Below are positions 33,593 to 43,660 of a DNA stretch of 64,000 nt, piece after piece. A program made the translations under genes and the position numbers. The stretch spans positions 1-64,000 of the forward strand of contig VCJN01001240.1 in assembly GCA_006384855.1 (NCBI GenBank). Direction: 5' to 3'. The notes beneath the pieces are model-generated. The model made no database searches, had not been told where the DNA came from, and worked only from the letters and a program-made list of their open reading frames with translations. Origin of the DNA: Tetraselmis striata. Lineage: Eukaryota; Chlorophyta; Chlorodendrophyceae; Chlorodendrales; Chlorodendraceae. Position 1 is the stretch's first letter. The number at the start of each line of letters is the position of its first letter.

Positions 33593-33927
33593 CATTCGGT
33601 GGGCGCGATTGAGGCTGCAACAATGGCGGACCGCGGACCGCCACAATCGGCGCGGCGGGGCGATCAATTCTAACGCGCCGCGACCTGCGGGATATTTTCA
33701 GCGATGGAGGCACGTGGAACCAAGGCGCAGCTTCCCGACTTTACCTTGAGCGGCACCGGTGCATTGCTGATGAACATGAAAGCCCTTCGAAAGACCCCCC
33801 CCCCCCCCCCCCGTGCATCAGTAGCAATCCCCGCACAAATAGCGGTAGCCGTTCGTACTTGCGAATACCCGTGCTCATCAAGAGAATAACATAGCAACTA
33901 TTGACCATTTGACGGAAGGAGGCGGTG

Positions 33928-34107
33928 CTTGGAAGCGAAAGAGGCCGGCCGAAAGCTTGAGCTGTAACCACACTACCTATGTGGTCCATGCTATGGATGG
34001 TTTGAGATAGCTAGCAGGCCATGAGAACAACTCAATGTGACGAGGGTGGAGAGCAGCATGCTAGCACGTTGTAAAACCAACTTTAATTTCAATTTCAATT
34101 TCAATCA
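33928..34107 (+). repeat. TTTCAA-tailed dispersed repeat, copy 4
   Basis: Best-preserved tail: AATTTCAATTTCAATTTCAA at about 34,085-34,104. Immediately followed by a reverse-transcriptase-element fragment. Confidence 0.75.
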
Positions 34108-34109
34108 TG

Positions 34110-34430
34110 GGCACGCACTGAAGAAACTTTTGGCGGCACCTGGCGGCACTCATCATTGGCGTGTGTATCACCAAGCTATCGCATACGCATTTCGCGATGA
34201 TTGTGTCCGCAATGTGGGCATACATGCACGCCGAGAGGTGGGCGACTTGTTTTGCGGGCAGTGCATTTGGGCTATATTGTACCCATGCATAAACTCAAGG
34301 TCATATGGCGGGTTGCCGCCCACGTATGACGCCAATCCCGCCCCAGTCGGTGCCGAATTGGCGCATTATCCGCCGCGCCGCCAGCCGCCGAGGAGGAAAC
34401 ACGAGCCGGCATGCGCGTGGGCGGACTGAC
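34110..34430 (+). pseudogene. Fragment of RT-element C-terminal region
   Basis: The frame contains GGTHHWRVYHQAIAYAFRD and CVRNVGIHARREVGDLF, matching HGDAHWRVQQDSIADSFRD and CVHDLGVAIRREVDG of the element at 24.85-27.8 kb. It is only about 100 codons, so a remnant. Confidence 0.6.
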
Positions 34431-34967
34431 GCGTTCATATGGCCCCGCCCCAACACCATGAGTGTGATTACAATTATACGACTACGATATACTACGACGA
34501 GGTAGTATCAGTACTATGTGTATAAGTACTAGCTAGTACGAGGTGTGCCTGAGACTACGAGTATATTATGTACCATACAACTCTGCCATGTGGCAGAGTT
34601 GTTTTTAAGAGTTGTTGCAGCTGGCTTGATGGAGCCGCTGGTGCTCCGCGAGGTATGGAAGCCTCGAAAGAGCTCCCAACCGACAATGCCGGGCTCGAAC
34701 TGTTGATGTGCATGCTGCGCGTGCTGTCACACGTCTGCCGGGGCGCGATTCTCTTCCCCCCTCTACGGCCCCCGGACTCTGCGCCAGGCTGCGATCCATG
34801 TTGTGGTTGAGCACCGCCCGGACGACGGCGCCGACCCCCCTCGCCGACCCGCGCGCCGGCGTTCCTCAGCATGACATGGCGAAACTTGTCTTCATGCGTG
34901 CGCTTATGGCGCCCGCGCGATATACACGGGACCCTTGGCACACCTCGAACTGCCAGATGTCGTCGCG

Positions 34968-35105
34968 CCGTAGCTTGAGCTGTGACTGAGTGTGACTTTA
35001 CTCTACGTGTTTCCCATAGAGGTTAGAGATAGTATGTCATCCGTTCATTAACTCAGTTAAAGCAGTGGAGAGCGGCAAATCATCACGTCGTTACCAATTT
35101 TAAAT
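34968..35105 (+). repeat. TTTCAA-tailed dispersed repeat, copy 5
   Basis: Diverged copy (GTAGCTTGAGCTGTGACTG ... GTGGAGAGCGGCAAATCATC ... ACCAATTTTAAATG). Confidence 0.6.
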
Positions 35106-35149
35106 GTCGGAGTATACGGCGGGCATGGTCGTCGGCACATTGTCTCGGT

Positions 35150-35525
35150 GAGCAAGGGGTGCGCCGCAAGCTGGGTATAGTGCGCGCTATAGCATGCTTG
35201 GCCTCGGATCGGGGCACCTTGTCATTGTGGGACACTTGGTTAACCAACCGGGCTCGCCGGGAGGCCGTACGCGCATGAATTTCATCGGGGTCCTCGCCTT
35301 GGTGGCGGCTCAAGACGAGCGTGCACGCTACATGCTCATGATGCACCATAGTTTCGTCCGTCATTCTATTGCCGAAGTTGCATATCACGGCTGTGATGGG
35401 TCACTCTCGCACAATCGTGCACGCGTGGCCCGCACTCTCAGCCGAGCGCGCATCATTCAACGCGCCAGACTCTCTTTCGGGCGGCGGGCCGCTTTTAGGC
35501 GGCTTGTGTTGCTCCTAGTATTATA
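35150..35525 (+). pseudogene. 3' fragment of the RT element
   Basis: Matches the end of the 24.85-27.8 kb element (ARVARTLSRARI versus ARVARTLSCVRI; LALVAAQDERAR versus LSLVAARERAR) and ends in the same hairpin GCCGCTTTTAGGCGGC at 35,490-35,505. It lies just outside the TIR element. Confidence 0.65.
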
Positions 35526-35561
35526 AAAATGTTGATGGCCTTTTTTGTAAATATATTACAC

Positions 35562-35573
35562 CCCCTTGTGTGG
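35562..35573 (+). repeat. Left 12-bp flanking repeat of TIR element
   Basis: CCCCTTGTGTGG, identical to 41,407-41,418 in the same orientation; candidate target-site duplication. Confidence 0.65.
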
Positions 35574-35582
35574 GAGAAAAGC

Positions 35583-35656
35583 GCAATATACTAGCGTAAA
35601 CGGTAGAGGCCACTATACTTCACTTTTGACTCACTGAAAATGGAACAATTTACTAG
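35583..35656 (+). repeat. Left terminal inverted repeat
   Basis: Pairs with 41,327-41,406; differences include CACTTTTGACTC versus CACTTATGACTC and AATGGAACAA versus AATGGGACAA. Confidence 0.8.
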
Positions 35657-36187
35657 CTCACCCGCCAAACAATGTACTACAGACATACATATACAGCGCA
35701 AAGTACTGTACTCGCCGTCGCCGCCGCCATCCCTTATCCCGCCCACTCGAGTGGAGGGGGGGCTGCGCAGTACTACTAGTCGCTACTAGTATACCTTTCC
35801 ACCACCGCCAAGGCTGCCCAGAACCCAAACCGGGCCGTGGCAGACAGTTAGCGACAATTCATAGGTAAGGATCCCACGCGACACAGGCATGCAGGGTCTT
35901 AACTTACACAAAAAGGCGCGAACGCCCGGATCCGTGACATGAACGGACTCCGCCTACCTTCGGCGTAGGTCTGCACGGCTGGTGAGTAGGCAGCTATAGA
36001 GACTTGCAGCTCGCGCTATCGGTTACTGCCATGCAGGCTGGGGTAGGTCCCATCGCGATGGAGGTGCCTAGCAACCCCCCCCCCCCCCCCCCCCCCCCCG
36101 CTCCCCCCCCGCACGCGGCCACCCTCTCGAGAGTCTGCCAGCCGGTCCGCCCGACCCGCTCGACCGAGGGCTTCGTCTGCTCGACGT

Positions 36188-36499
36188 GCCCCCACCCAAC
36201 GCTCTCGTCGCGTGGCGGCCCTTGCCGTTGGACCTAGCCGGGCCGATACGCAGTCAGTGGCGGGTCAGGGGCAGGGCCCGCCAGCGGCAGACATGTCGCC
36301 GAGCTTGGCTGTCGCTGGCGATGCGGGCGAGGGCTGGCCTACGCATAGCGATAGCCAGGCTGGGGAGAGCGGCGGGCAGGGAGCCGGCGCGTCGGCAGCC
36401 ACACCCTGTGGACTTGCGCTCGCATTAGGCGGGGGTGGGGGCGTGCCGGATGCCAGCGGCTCGGAGGCTGGTAAAGGCGCGACAACCACCATGCTCACG
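36188..36499 (+). CDS. Long exon of cassette gene, copy 1
   Basis: Frame reads QRSRRVAALAVGPSRADTQ ... GQGPPAADMSPSLAVAGDAG ... ATTTMLT, low in hydrophobics and rich in Ala/Gly/Ser. It ends in phase 0 at donor GTAAGA (36,500), followed by an intron with a long G run. The homologue at 38,429-38,797 is complete, with an acceptor, and gives the exon's true start; the start here is not certain. A basic KRSRR/QRSRR cluster could be a nuclear-localisation signal (inference). Confidence 0.5.
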
Positions 36500-36665
36500 G
36501 TAAGAGCTGTGGAATAGGCGGGATGGAGGGCGGGGGGCGGGGGGGGGGGGGGGGGAGGGGGGGGGGTTGTGGCCGTGCTGTGATGTAATGCTGTGGTAGT
36601 GTGGTGCACCTTTGCATTTTTATACGGCTTGCTAATTATGTCGCCATTACACGTTCGACTGACAG

Positions 36666-38335
36666 CCCCCGACTCCAAAAACTAGCACGAGCAACGCACT
36701 CCCTGCCCCCGCTGCCGACGAGTTGCAGCCGGCCTCAAAAGAAGCAACGCCAGTCGCCAAGGTGGGCGGCCTTGCTGCGATGTAAGGTTGCTGTCCTGGG
36801 CTTATGTTGTTTCCGGCTTGCTAGTTATGTCGCCATCGCGCGTTCGACCCACAGCCCCCGATTGCAAAGCACGAGCGACGCACCCCCTTCGCCTTGCTGC
36901 CGACGAGTCGCCGCCGGCTCGCATGCGCCACCAGTCGCAAGGGTGGGCGGCTTTGCTGCGATATAAGGTTAAGCTAGGCTTTTGTAGTTTCCGGCTTGCT
37001 AATTATTATGCCGCCATCGCACGTTCCACCGATAGCCCCCGAGTCCCAAACCTTGCACGAGCGACGCATCCCCTCGCCCGATGATGACGAGTCGCAGCCG
37101 GCTTCAACCGAGGCGACGCACGTCGCCAAGGCGGGCGGCCTTGCTGCGACATAATGATGTTATCCACCTTTGCATTTTTATGGCTTGCTAAATATGTCGC
37201 CATCGCGCGTTCGACCCCCCCCCCCCCCCCCCCCGACTGCTAGCTGCACGAGCGACGCACCCCCTCGCCTTGCTGTCGGCGAGTCGCAACCGGCCTCAAA
37301 AGAAGCGACGCCAGTCGCAAGGTGGGCGGCCTTGCTGCGATGTAAGGCTATGTTGAATTTTTTTAGTTTCCGACTTGCTGATTATGTAGACGCCATCGCA
37401 CATTCGACCCATACCTCCCGACTGCAAAATCTGGCACCAGCGACGCACCCGCTGCCCCCGCTGCAAAAGGCCTGAACGACCCTCACAGTTTGCTCACAGT
37501 TGCGGCAATCCTTTGGTGACGCCTGTGCAGGCCGGGAGAAGCAAAAAGGGGGAAAAGGCAAGGGCAAACGCGGGCAGGGTGGTGCTGGCTCCAAGCGCGG
37601 CCGTGAGGAGCGATCCCGCCGCCGATTATTGCCACTCCCGTCACTTCCTCTTCACCCACCTCCCCCGGAGCACCGCACAAGTCCGTCCCATCCGCTGCAG
37701 TCAAGCCGCCGCGGTCCTGGTCCATCGTTCCCCAGGACGTGAGGAAGAGGGCGGAGCGCAGGATCGCCAGCTCTACTATGGGGTGGGCACCGCTGAAGTG
37801 GTGCCGGGCGCGGCGGAGCCTGAGACCCTGGTGATGTATGCAAAAGTGCCCGCCATAGATAAAGGTGGCTGCACTGCCGGCACCTTCTGGACTCGTCGCA
37901 GTCGCAGGAAACGTTGTCGCCCGCAGAAACGCACTTCAGTCGACACCAAACTCTGTGGACGGCTTGCAAGAAGCGACAAGGTTGGGGCAGCAATCCTCGC
38001 CTGCTGTTGGTATACGCGACAATGCGCGCCTGGGTGACCTGGTACTCGGAGTGGCAGTCGTGTTGTATGGTAGTCGTGTTGACGCACCCCCTCGCGTGCC
38101 TGCTGCCGAGCCGCAGCCAGCCTCGACAAGGGCGACGCGAGTCGTCAAGGTGGGTTGGCCCCGTTGCACGTGTTGCCATTGCGCACCTATTACTTTTACG
38201 GCTCGCTAATAGAGTCGAAATCGCACGTTGGCCCCGCATACCCCGAGCGCAGAGGCTTGCCCGACCGACGCACCCCCTCGAAGCGCTGCTCCCGAGTCGC
38301 AGCCGGCCTCGACAGGGGCGCCTCATGTCGCCAAG
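36666..38335 (+). repeat. Cassette-exon array, block 1
   Basis: Repeated modules of about 180-190 bp: a 96-nt exon-like cassette plus an intron-like spacer (GTGGGCGGCCTTGCTGC ... GGCTTGCTAATTATGTCGCC ... CACAG). Cassette 36,666-36,761 is intact: acceptor AG, 32 codons in phase 0 (PPTPKTSTSNALPAPAADEL...), donor GTGGGC. Cassettes starting at 36,855 and 37,036 have length changes of 8 and 1 nt; 37,036-37,130 ends in a GC donor. At 37,216 a C run has replaced the acceptor. Diverged cassettes with the same frame end at 38,149 and 38,335 (DAPPRVPAAEPQPAST; DAPPRSAAPESQPAST). Confidence 0.75.
37531..37970 (+). CDS. Possible longer exon within the cassette block
   Basis: Starts after an acceptor (TGTGCAG at 37,524-37,530) and stays open in phase 0 (AGRSKKGEKARANAGRVVL ... 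LYYGVGTAEVVPGAAEPETL). The Lys/Gly/Arg-rich start is also open in another frame. No domain is recognised with confidence. Confidence 0.3.
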
Positions 38336-38428
38336 GTGGGTTGGACCCGCTGCACCTTTGTTGCCGTTGCGCACTTGTTACTTTTACGGCATGCTAATTG
38401 AGTCGCCATCGCACGTTGGCCCCCGCAG

Positions 38429-38797
38429 ACTCCAAGCGCAAAAGCTGGCCCGAGCGACGAACCCCCTCGCGGCGCTGCTCCTAACCCGCATGCCAAACGC
38501 TCTCGTCGCGTGGCGGCCCTGGCCATTGGACCTCGCTGGGCCGATACGCAGTCAGTGGCGGGTCACGGGCAGGGCCCGCCCGCGGCAGACATGTCGCCGA
38601 GTTTGGCGGCTGCCGCTGGCGATGCGGCCGATGGCTTGCCTACGCCTAGCGATAGCCACGCGGGGGAGAGCGGCGGGCAGGGAGCCGGCGCGTCGGCAGC
38701 CACACTCTCTGGACTGGCGCTAGCATTAGGCGGTGGTGGGGGCGTGCCGGATGCCAGCGGCTCGGAGGCTAAAGGCGCGACAACCACCATGCCCATT
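38429..38797 (+). CDS. Long exon of cassette gene, copy 2 (complete)
   Basis: 369 nt, exactly 123 codons, phase 0 at both ends: acceptor CCCGCAG before ACT CCA AGC, donor GTAAGA after ATT. The first 20 codons (TPSAKAGPSDEPPRGAAPNP) are themselves a cassette fused to the unique part (HAKRSRRVAALAIGPRWADT ... GGGGGVPDASGSEAKGATT). The copy at 36,188-36,499 is homologous at a distance of 2,298 bp, so the whole block was duplicated. The protein is probably disordered; no function can be assigned. Confidence 0.55.
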
Positions 38798-38952
38798 GTA
38801 AGAGATGCGGAAAAGGCGGGATGGAGGGCATGGTGGAGAGGGGGGGGGGGGGGGGGGGGGAGGCTGGCCGTGCTGCGATATAATGTTGTGGTGCACCTTT
38901 GCATTTTTATACGGCTTGCTAATTATGTCGCCATTACACGTTCGACTGACAG

Positions 38953-40557
38953 CCCCCGACTCCAAAAACTAGCACGAGCAACGCACTCCCTGCCCCAGCT
39001 GCCGACGAGTTGCAGCCGGCCTTAATATAAGCAACGCCAGTCGCCAAGGTGGGCGGCCGTGCTGCGATGTAAGGTTATCCTGGGCTTCAGTTGTTTTCGG
39101 CTTGCTAGTTATGTCGCCATCGCACGTTCGACCCAACAGCCCCCAATTGCAAAAGCTGGCACGAGCGACGCACCCCCTTGCCTTGCTGCCGACGAGTCGC
39201 AGCCGGCCTCAAATGAAGCGACGCAATTCGCCAAGGTGGACGGCCTTGCTGTGACGTAAGGCTATGGGTTATGGGCTCATGTAGTTTCCGGCTTGCTAAT
39301 TATTATGCCGCCATCGCACGTTCCACCCACAGCCACCGAGCGACGCACCCCCTCGCCTTGCTGCCGACGAGTCGCAGCCGGCTCGCAAGAGGCGCCGGGA
39401 GTCGCCAAGGTGGGTGACCTTACTGCGATGCTGTAAGGCTATGCTAGGTTGTTTTAGTTAGTTTCCGACTTGCTAATTATGTCGCCATCGCACGTTCGTC
39501 CGACAGCCCCCGAGTGCAAAAGCTGGCACGAGCGACGCACCACCTCGCCTTGCTACCGACGAGTCGCAGCCGGGTTGCAAGAGGCGCCGCGAGTCGCCAA
39601 GGTGGGCGGCCTTTCTGCGAGGTAAGGCTATGCTGGGCTGTTTCAGTTTTCGGCTTGCTAATTATAATGTCGCCATCGCACATTCGACCCACAGCCCCGA
39701 GTGCAAAAGCTTGCACAAGCGACGCATCTCCTCGCCCCCGCCAACGAGTCGCAGCCGCCCTCAAAAGAAGCGACACACGTCGCCAAGGTGGTCGGCCTTG
39801 CTGCGACATAATGTTGTTGTCCACCTTTGCATTTTTATGGCTTGCTACTTACGTCACCATCGCACGTTCGACCCACAGCCCCCGAGCGACGCACCCCCTC
39901 GCCTTGCTGCCGACGAGTCGCAGCCGGCTCGCAAGAGGCGCCGGGAGTCGCCAAGGTGGGTGACCTTACTGCGATGCTGTAAGGCTATGCTAGGTTGTTT
40001 TAGTTAGTTTCCGACTTGCTAATTATGTCGCCATCGCACGTTCGTCCGACAGCCCCCGAGTGCAAAAGCTGGCACGAGCGACGCACCACCTCGCCTTGCT
40101 ACCGACGAGTCGCAGCCGGGTTGCAAGAGGCGCCGCGAGTCGCCAAGGTGGGCGGCCTTTCTGCGAGGTAAGGCTATGCTGGGCTGTTTCAGTTTTCGGC
40201 TTGCTATTTATAATGTCGCCATCGCACATTCGACCCACAGCCCCGGAGTGCAAAAGCTGGCACAAGAGACGCATCTCCTCGCCCGCCGCCAACGAGTCGC
40301 AGCCGCCCTCAAAAGAAGCGACACACGTCGCCAAGGTGGTCGGCCTTGCTGCGACATAATGTTGTTGTCCACCTTTGCATTTTTATGGCTTGCTACTTAT
40401 GTCGCCATTGCGCGTTCAACCTACCCACATCCCCCCGACTGCTAGCTGCACGAGCGACGTACCCCCTCGCCTTGCTGCCGCATAGTCGCAACCGGCCTCA
40501 AAAGAAGCGACGCCAGTCGCAAGGTGGGCGGCCTTGCTGCAATGTATCCGTTGGTTC
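38953..40557 (+). repeat. Cassette-exon array, block 2
   Basis: Further cassettes at 38,953-39,048 (96 nt, but an in-frame TAA), 39,140-39,235 (96 nt, intact: PPIAKAGTSDAPPCLAADES...), 39,333-39,409 (77 nt), 39,507-39,601 (95 nt), 39,695-39,786 (92 nt), then a further set to about 40,532. Consensus starts PPSAKAGTSDAPPRLAADES and ends QPASKEATPVAK. Within the array, about 39,340-39,840 is repeated at 39,886-40,390 (period 546 bp, three modules), nearly identical and so recent. Confidence 0.8.
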
Positions 40558-41104
40558 GACCGCAGGTGACTGCTACCTGCACGCGGAAATTATTTGACGA
40601 GGGGCAGCATACCTTTGTAGCCGCCGAGGCATACAAAAATCGCCAATTAGTAGGGAGGCCTGAGATCACCGACTTGACCGCTTTGTAGTCGGCATATTCA
40701 GTGTGGCCGTCTTCGGCAGGAAGCCAGTGACTACCGATATGGTGTGGTTGTACCTCATCCTCAGCCGGGGTGGGCCGTGGGGCGCCTGCAACTGCCGTGT
40801 CGGAACGCCTAGCGCTGCCTTGCATGCCGGGGCTGCCTGCGGCACCCTCTTTAGGCGCCACTACTTCGGCCAAAGACGCAGTGGGGCGCTGGGCACCCCC
40901 CCTTAACGACTCTTCCAAGGTCGCAACATCACGCAAGGCTGCCCCACGCGAGGAGACGGGCCGGCCAACGGCAGACCCGATACAACTTGTTGCCATCTCG
41001 AGACGAACTTCCCTACTCATCATTCCCTCATGATCTTGAATGAGTTCCCGCACCTCCCCGAGTGCGGCGCGAAGTTCGTGTATAGCCCGCAAGGGGGAAC
41101 CCAT
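40442..41104 (-). CDS. Hypothetical ORF inside the TIR element
   Basis: 220 codons from ATG at 41,104. The first 50 residues look helical and coiled-coil-like (LRAIHELRAALGEVRELIQD), the middle is low-complexity Ala/Pro/Ser, and the distal part has SVISGLPTNWRFLYASAATK. The last about 40 codons overlap the final cassette spacer and are probably not coding. It is the only sizeable minus-strand frame between the TIRs and so the only candidate for an element-encoded protein, but no catalytic motif is recognised. Confidence 0.35.
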   Translation of the reverse strand: MGSPLRAIHELRAALGEVRELIQDHEGMMSREVRLEMATSCIGSAVGRPVSSRGAALRDVATLEESLRGGAQRPTASLAEVVAPKEGAAGSPGMQGSARRSDTAVAGAPRPTPAEDEVQPHHIGSHWLPAEDGHTEYADYKAVKSVISGLPTNWRFLYASAATKVCCPSSNNFRVQVAVTCGRTNGYIAARPPTLRLASLLLRPVATMRQQGEGVRRSCS

Positions 41105-41326
41105 ACTGACCCCGCAGCCCTACTTCCTACTTGTTTCAGCGAGAACTGTTAGGCAGGTGTGGGAAACAGAGAACTGCCCCGACTTCGCGGCAACCTATCT
41201 ACCTACCTACCTACCTTCGGAGAACCTGCCTCGACCCGCCGCCTCTGCCTCGTTCCGCCGCCACCAAGTGATCATGTACTTTGTGCCAGTACACGCGAAC
41301 CCTAAAAACCTGCACAGGGTTTAAAG

Positions 41327-41406
41327 CTAGTAAATTGTCCCATTTTCAGTGAGTCATAAGTGAAGTATAGTGGCCTCTACCGTTTACGCTAGTATCTTGT
41401 CCCATT
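41327..41406 (-). repeat. Right terminal inverted repeat
   Basis: Reverse complement of 35,583-35,656 and its margins. Confidence 0.8.
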
Positions 41407-41418
41407 CCCCTTGTGTGG
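41407..41418 (+). repeat. Right 12-bp flanking repeat of TIR element
   Basis: CCCCTTGTGTGG, same orientation as the left flank at 35,562-35,573. Confidence 0.65.
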
Positions 41419-41459
41419 TCTCCCCACATCATAACTCGAACCGGGCCCGAAAAGCTGAA

Positions 41460-41462
<3 letters not shown>

Positions 41463-41491
<29 letters not shown>
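41463..41491 (+). repeat. Long C run
   Basis: About 28 consecutive C just outside the right end of the TIR element. Confidence 0.9.
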
Positions 41492-41493
<2 letters not shown>

Positions 41494-41784
41494 GGGGACG
41501 GGAGAAAGCCGAAGGCGGCACACCAGCTCCTTCCCTCGCCACATTGGTCTGGCACCTGCCGTAGTATTTTACATTTGAGGCTGGTTAATATTCCGGGAAT
41601 TGAACCGTGCGGACCGGTTGACGGTTGACGGTTGACCTTGTTGACGGGAGAGATCGGGCCATTACGCCCAATTAGGACGCAACCGCCCACCTATCACACC
41701 CACAAGCGAGACCTTCCTCGGCTCCGTCTACGGCGCCCGCTGTACGCCGGCTTTGCATGAATAACCCTCGAGACAGTCCTTGTC

Positions 41785-42195
41785 TTGTGTGAACCGTGTG
41801 TGAACTATTTGGGCACTGAGCTGGGCGGCGCGACGTTGCGCGCTATGGTCATGGCGTCACCCTACAGCCGCCGTGGGAGCGTCCGTCCGTTCAAGTCGAC
41901 GTACCTTCTGTCTAACGCGACCCACCACCTAATGGCAATGGCTTGGAAAGTGGCGGATTGCTGCGTGCGTGCACTTCTACTGCAAGGTGGTGGCGCTCGA
42001 TCTCCATCCGGTGGTAACATAGACAACGGCGCCGGCGCGGCCTGTCTCACCCTGCGTTTTGTGCAGTCCATGGCTTCGATTCCACGAAACCGCTTGCAAT
42101 ATTTACTATTGGCTAGAAAGAACTTCCACGTGGATACATTATTCAATAGCACCATAGCAAGTTATGCGCCAAAGCGGGCAAATTATCACATCTAA
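41785..42195 (+). CDS. Hypothetical ORF, 136 aa
   Basis: Frame of 136 codons (MCEPCVNYLGTELGGATLRA ... SYAPKRANYHI) without homopolymer-driven segments. No domain is recognised and there is no promoter, splice or neighbour support. A minus-strand frame overlaps it. Confidence 0.2.
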   Translation: MCEPCVNYLGTELGGATLRAMVMASPYSRRGSVRPFKSTYLLSNATHHLMAMAWKVADCCVRALLLQGGGARSPSGGNIDNGAGAACLTLRFVQSMASIPRNRLQYLLLARKNFHVDTLFNSTIASYAPKRANYHI

Positions 42196-42199
42196 CAAC

Positions 42200-43055
42200 A
42201 CTATGCCCGGTTGTGCATGGCGCAGCTAGATTGGAATGATATCATTAGTCATGTGCCTATTACCATTTTCAAATGTTTACAGATGTTTTCTATCACTATC
42301 AAAAAATAAGATACATCCACCGCATATTTCGGAAGCATCATGGCACAATTAGATACCTACCTCTCAAGACGGCGCGCTGGAAAGCGGGTGATGAGGGGTG
42401 CCTACGACCGCACAATCATTTGATGATGAGTACGACTCAATATGAAAGTGCTCACTGTAATCATGATACTACATGTCACGCAATAAAGCGGCGGGGGCTG
42501 CTCATCATCACTTGCACATTCTCCAGGTGCACTAACCCATGCATCGTACCCATCCGCCTCAAGACCATCCTCGTCTATGCCGGACCCGCCCCCCGCATTG
42601 ATGAATTTATGGCGCGTATCATTTAGATAGCTATCACTAGGTAACTCTATTTCCTCTCTATCCTGCTCATCACTTTGTTATTGCGATACTATTTAAATCG
42701 GGAATTTCAGCTGTTGAGCCGCCATCAAAGTTTGCTGATGCAACGGCGCTGCCGTGCGTTTGCGCCGCATGATCGCCGCTCACTACCTGGCTGTGCCGTC
42801 ATATCTATGCTAACGTCTTCATCCATGCTGCCCACCACTATCCCATACTCCATGTCATAGATCACAAGACTTCTCGTGGTAACCCGTTATATATTGCGAA
42901 AATTACCCGAATATAAGGTCCAATATGCGGTTCGCGGCGTTAGTGCGGTGTGCACCTGCGGCAACGTGACGCGCACATTGCGCGGCCCATTGCCCATGCG
43001 CTAGCCTCTAGCACGCCTACGACTGCCAATCACCGACACCGCGACCGCACGAAAG
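42200..43055. other. No gene recognised
   Basis: AT-richer sequence with only short frames; CGTGGTAACCCGTTATA near 42,875 resembles the GGTTACCACGG block of the nearby dispersed repeat. Confidence 0.45.
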
Positions 43056-43059
43056 GGCA

Positions 43060-43660
43060 AGAAGTACCTCTTTATGCGGATATGGTGGGCCGCTACAGCC
43101 ACGCAGGCGGCGGCGTGTTGCAAGATCTCCGTGGCGACCCCGCAGCAACTGATCTGAGCGCCGCCCCAACCATAAACTTCGCACCGATGGCACAGGCTCC
43201 GTCGGACGAGCTAGGGGAAAACTTAGACTATATGTGCCTTCTACTTTGACTAAATTGCCTTTCTATCTGAACGGTTTTGGCCCTAAAGGTGTATGGTGTC
43301 AGCAAAACGCGAATCCCTTATGGGGCTGGTCAATCGGGCGGCAGTCGCGAGGGTGGACCTCTTGCTTGGCCGCCACCCCGGGACAGCCGTAATCGCCACG
43401 TATCCTCGAAGGGGTCAAGCGGTAGGGCTAGGGGGTGGGCAGGAGCTGGTGGGCAGAACGGGGGTGCGCTAGTGGATGCATGATTCGCCGCCCGCAGTGC
43501 CGGGCAGGTGCTTCGGGCGGCGCGATATGCGGATCCCGCGGCGCAGGGGCGCGGCGCGCGCGGACTAATTATATTTGTACCGTATTCGGATCGCGAAATG
43601 TCGTACGGGTTGCCGCGGGAAGTGTTGTGATTCTGCTACTCACCATGCTTAGGACAGCTC
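43060..43660 (+). repeat. Dispersed repeat, plus copy
   Basis: Inverted relative to 32,240-32,870. ORF start MALKVYGVSKTRIPYG at 43,277. Ends near GGGTTGCCGCGGGAAGTG (43,607). Confidence 0.75.

Larger units (their letters stand above)
35574..41406. mobile_element. 5.8-kb TIR element carrying a cassette-exon gene
   Basis: 35,583-35,656 and the reverse complement of 41,327-41,406 match over about 78 bp (ATACTAGCGTAAACGG ... ACAATTTACTAGC) with few differences. The 12-bp direct repeat CCCCTTGTGTGG flanks them on the outside. Inverted ends plus a direct flanking repeat are the signature of a cut-and-paste DNA transposon. The inside holds a duplicated gene-like block on + (36.19-40.56 kb) and one ORF on - (41,104-40,442). 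No recognisable transposase is seen, so it may be a non-autonomous element that captured a host gene, or a transposon with an unrecognised enzyme. Confidence 0.65.

Noticed and set aside
37780-37910. DUF1653-like domain (LYYGVGTAEV ... ETLVMYAKV)
   Set aside because: Resemblance is limited to a few scattered residues and the reading frame is uncertain.
36666-40557. CRISPR-like array
   Set aside because: Units of about 180-190 bp have no constant short repeat with unique spacers. The conserved parts are exon-like and splice-site-like, and the genome is eukaryotic.
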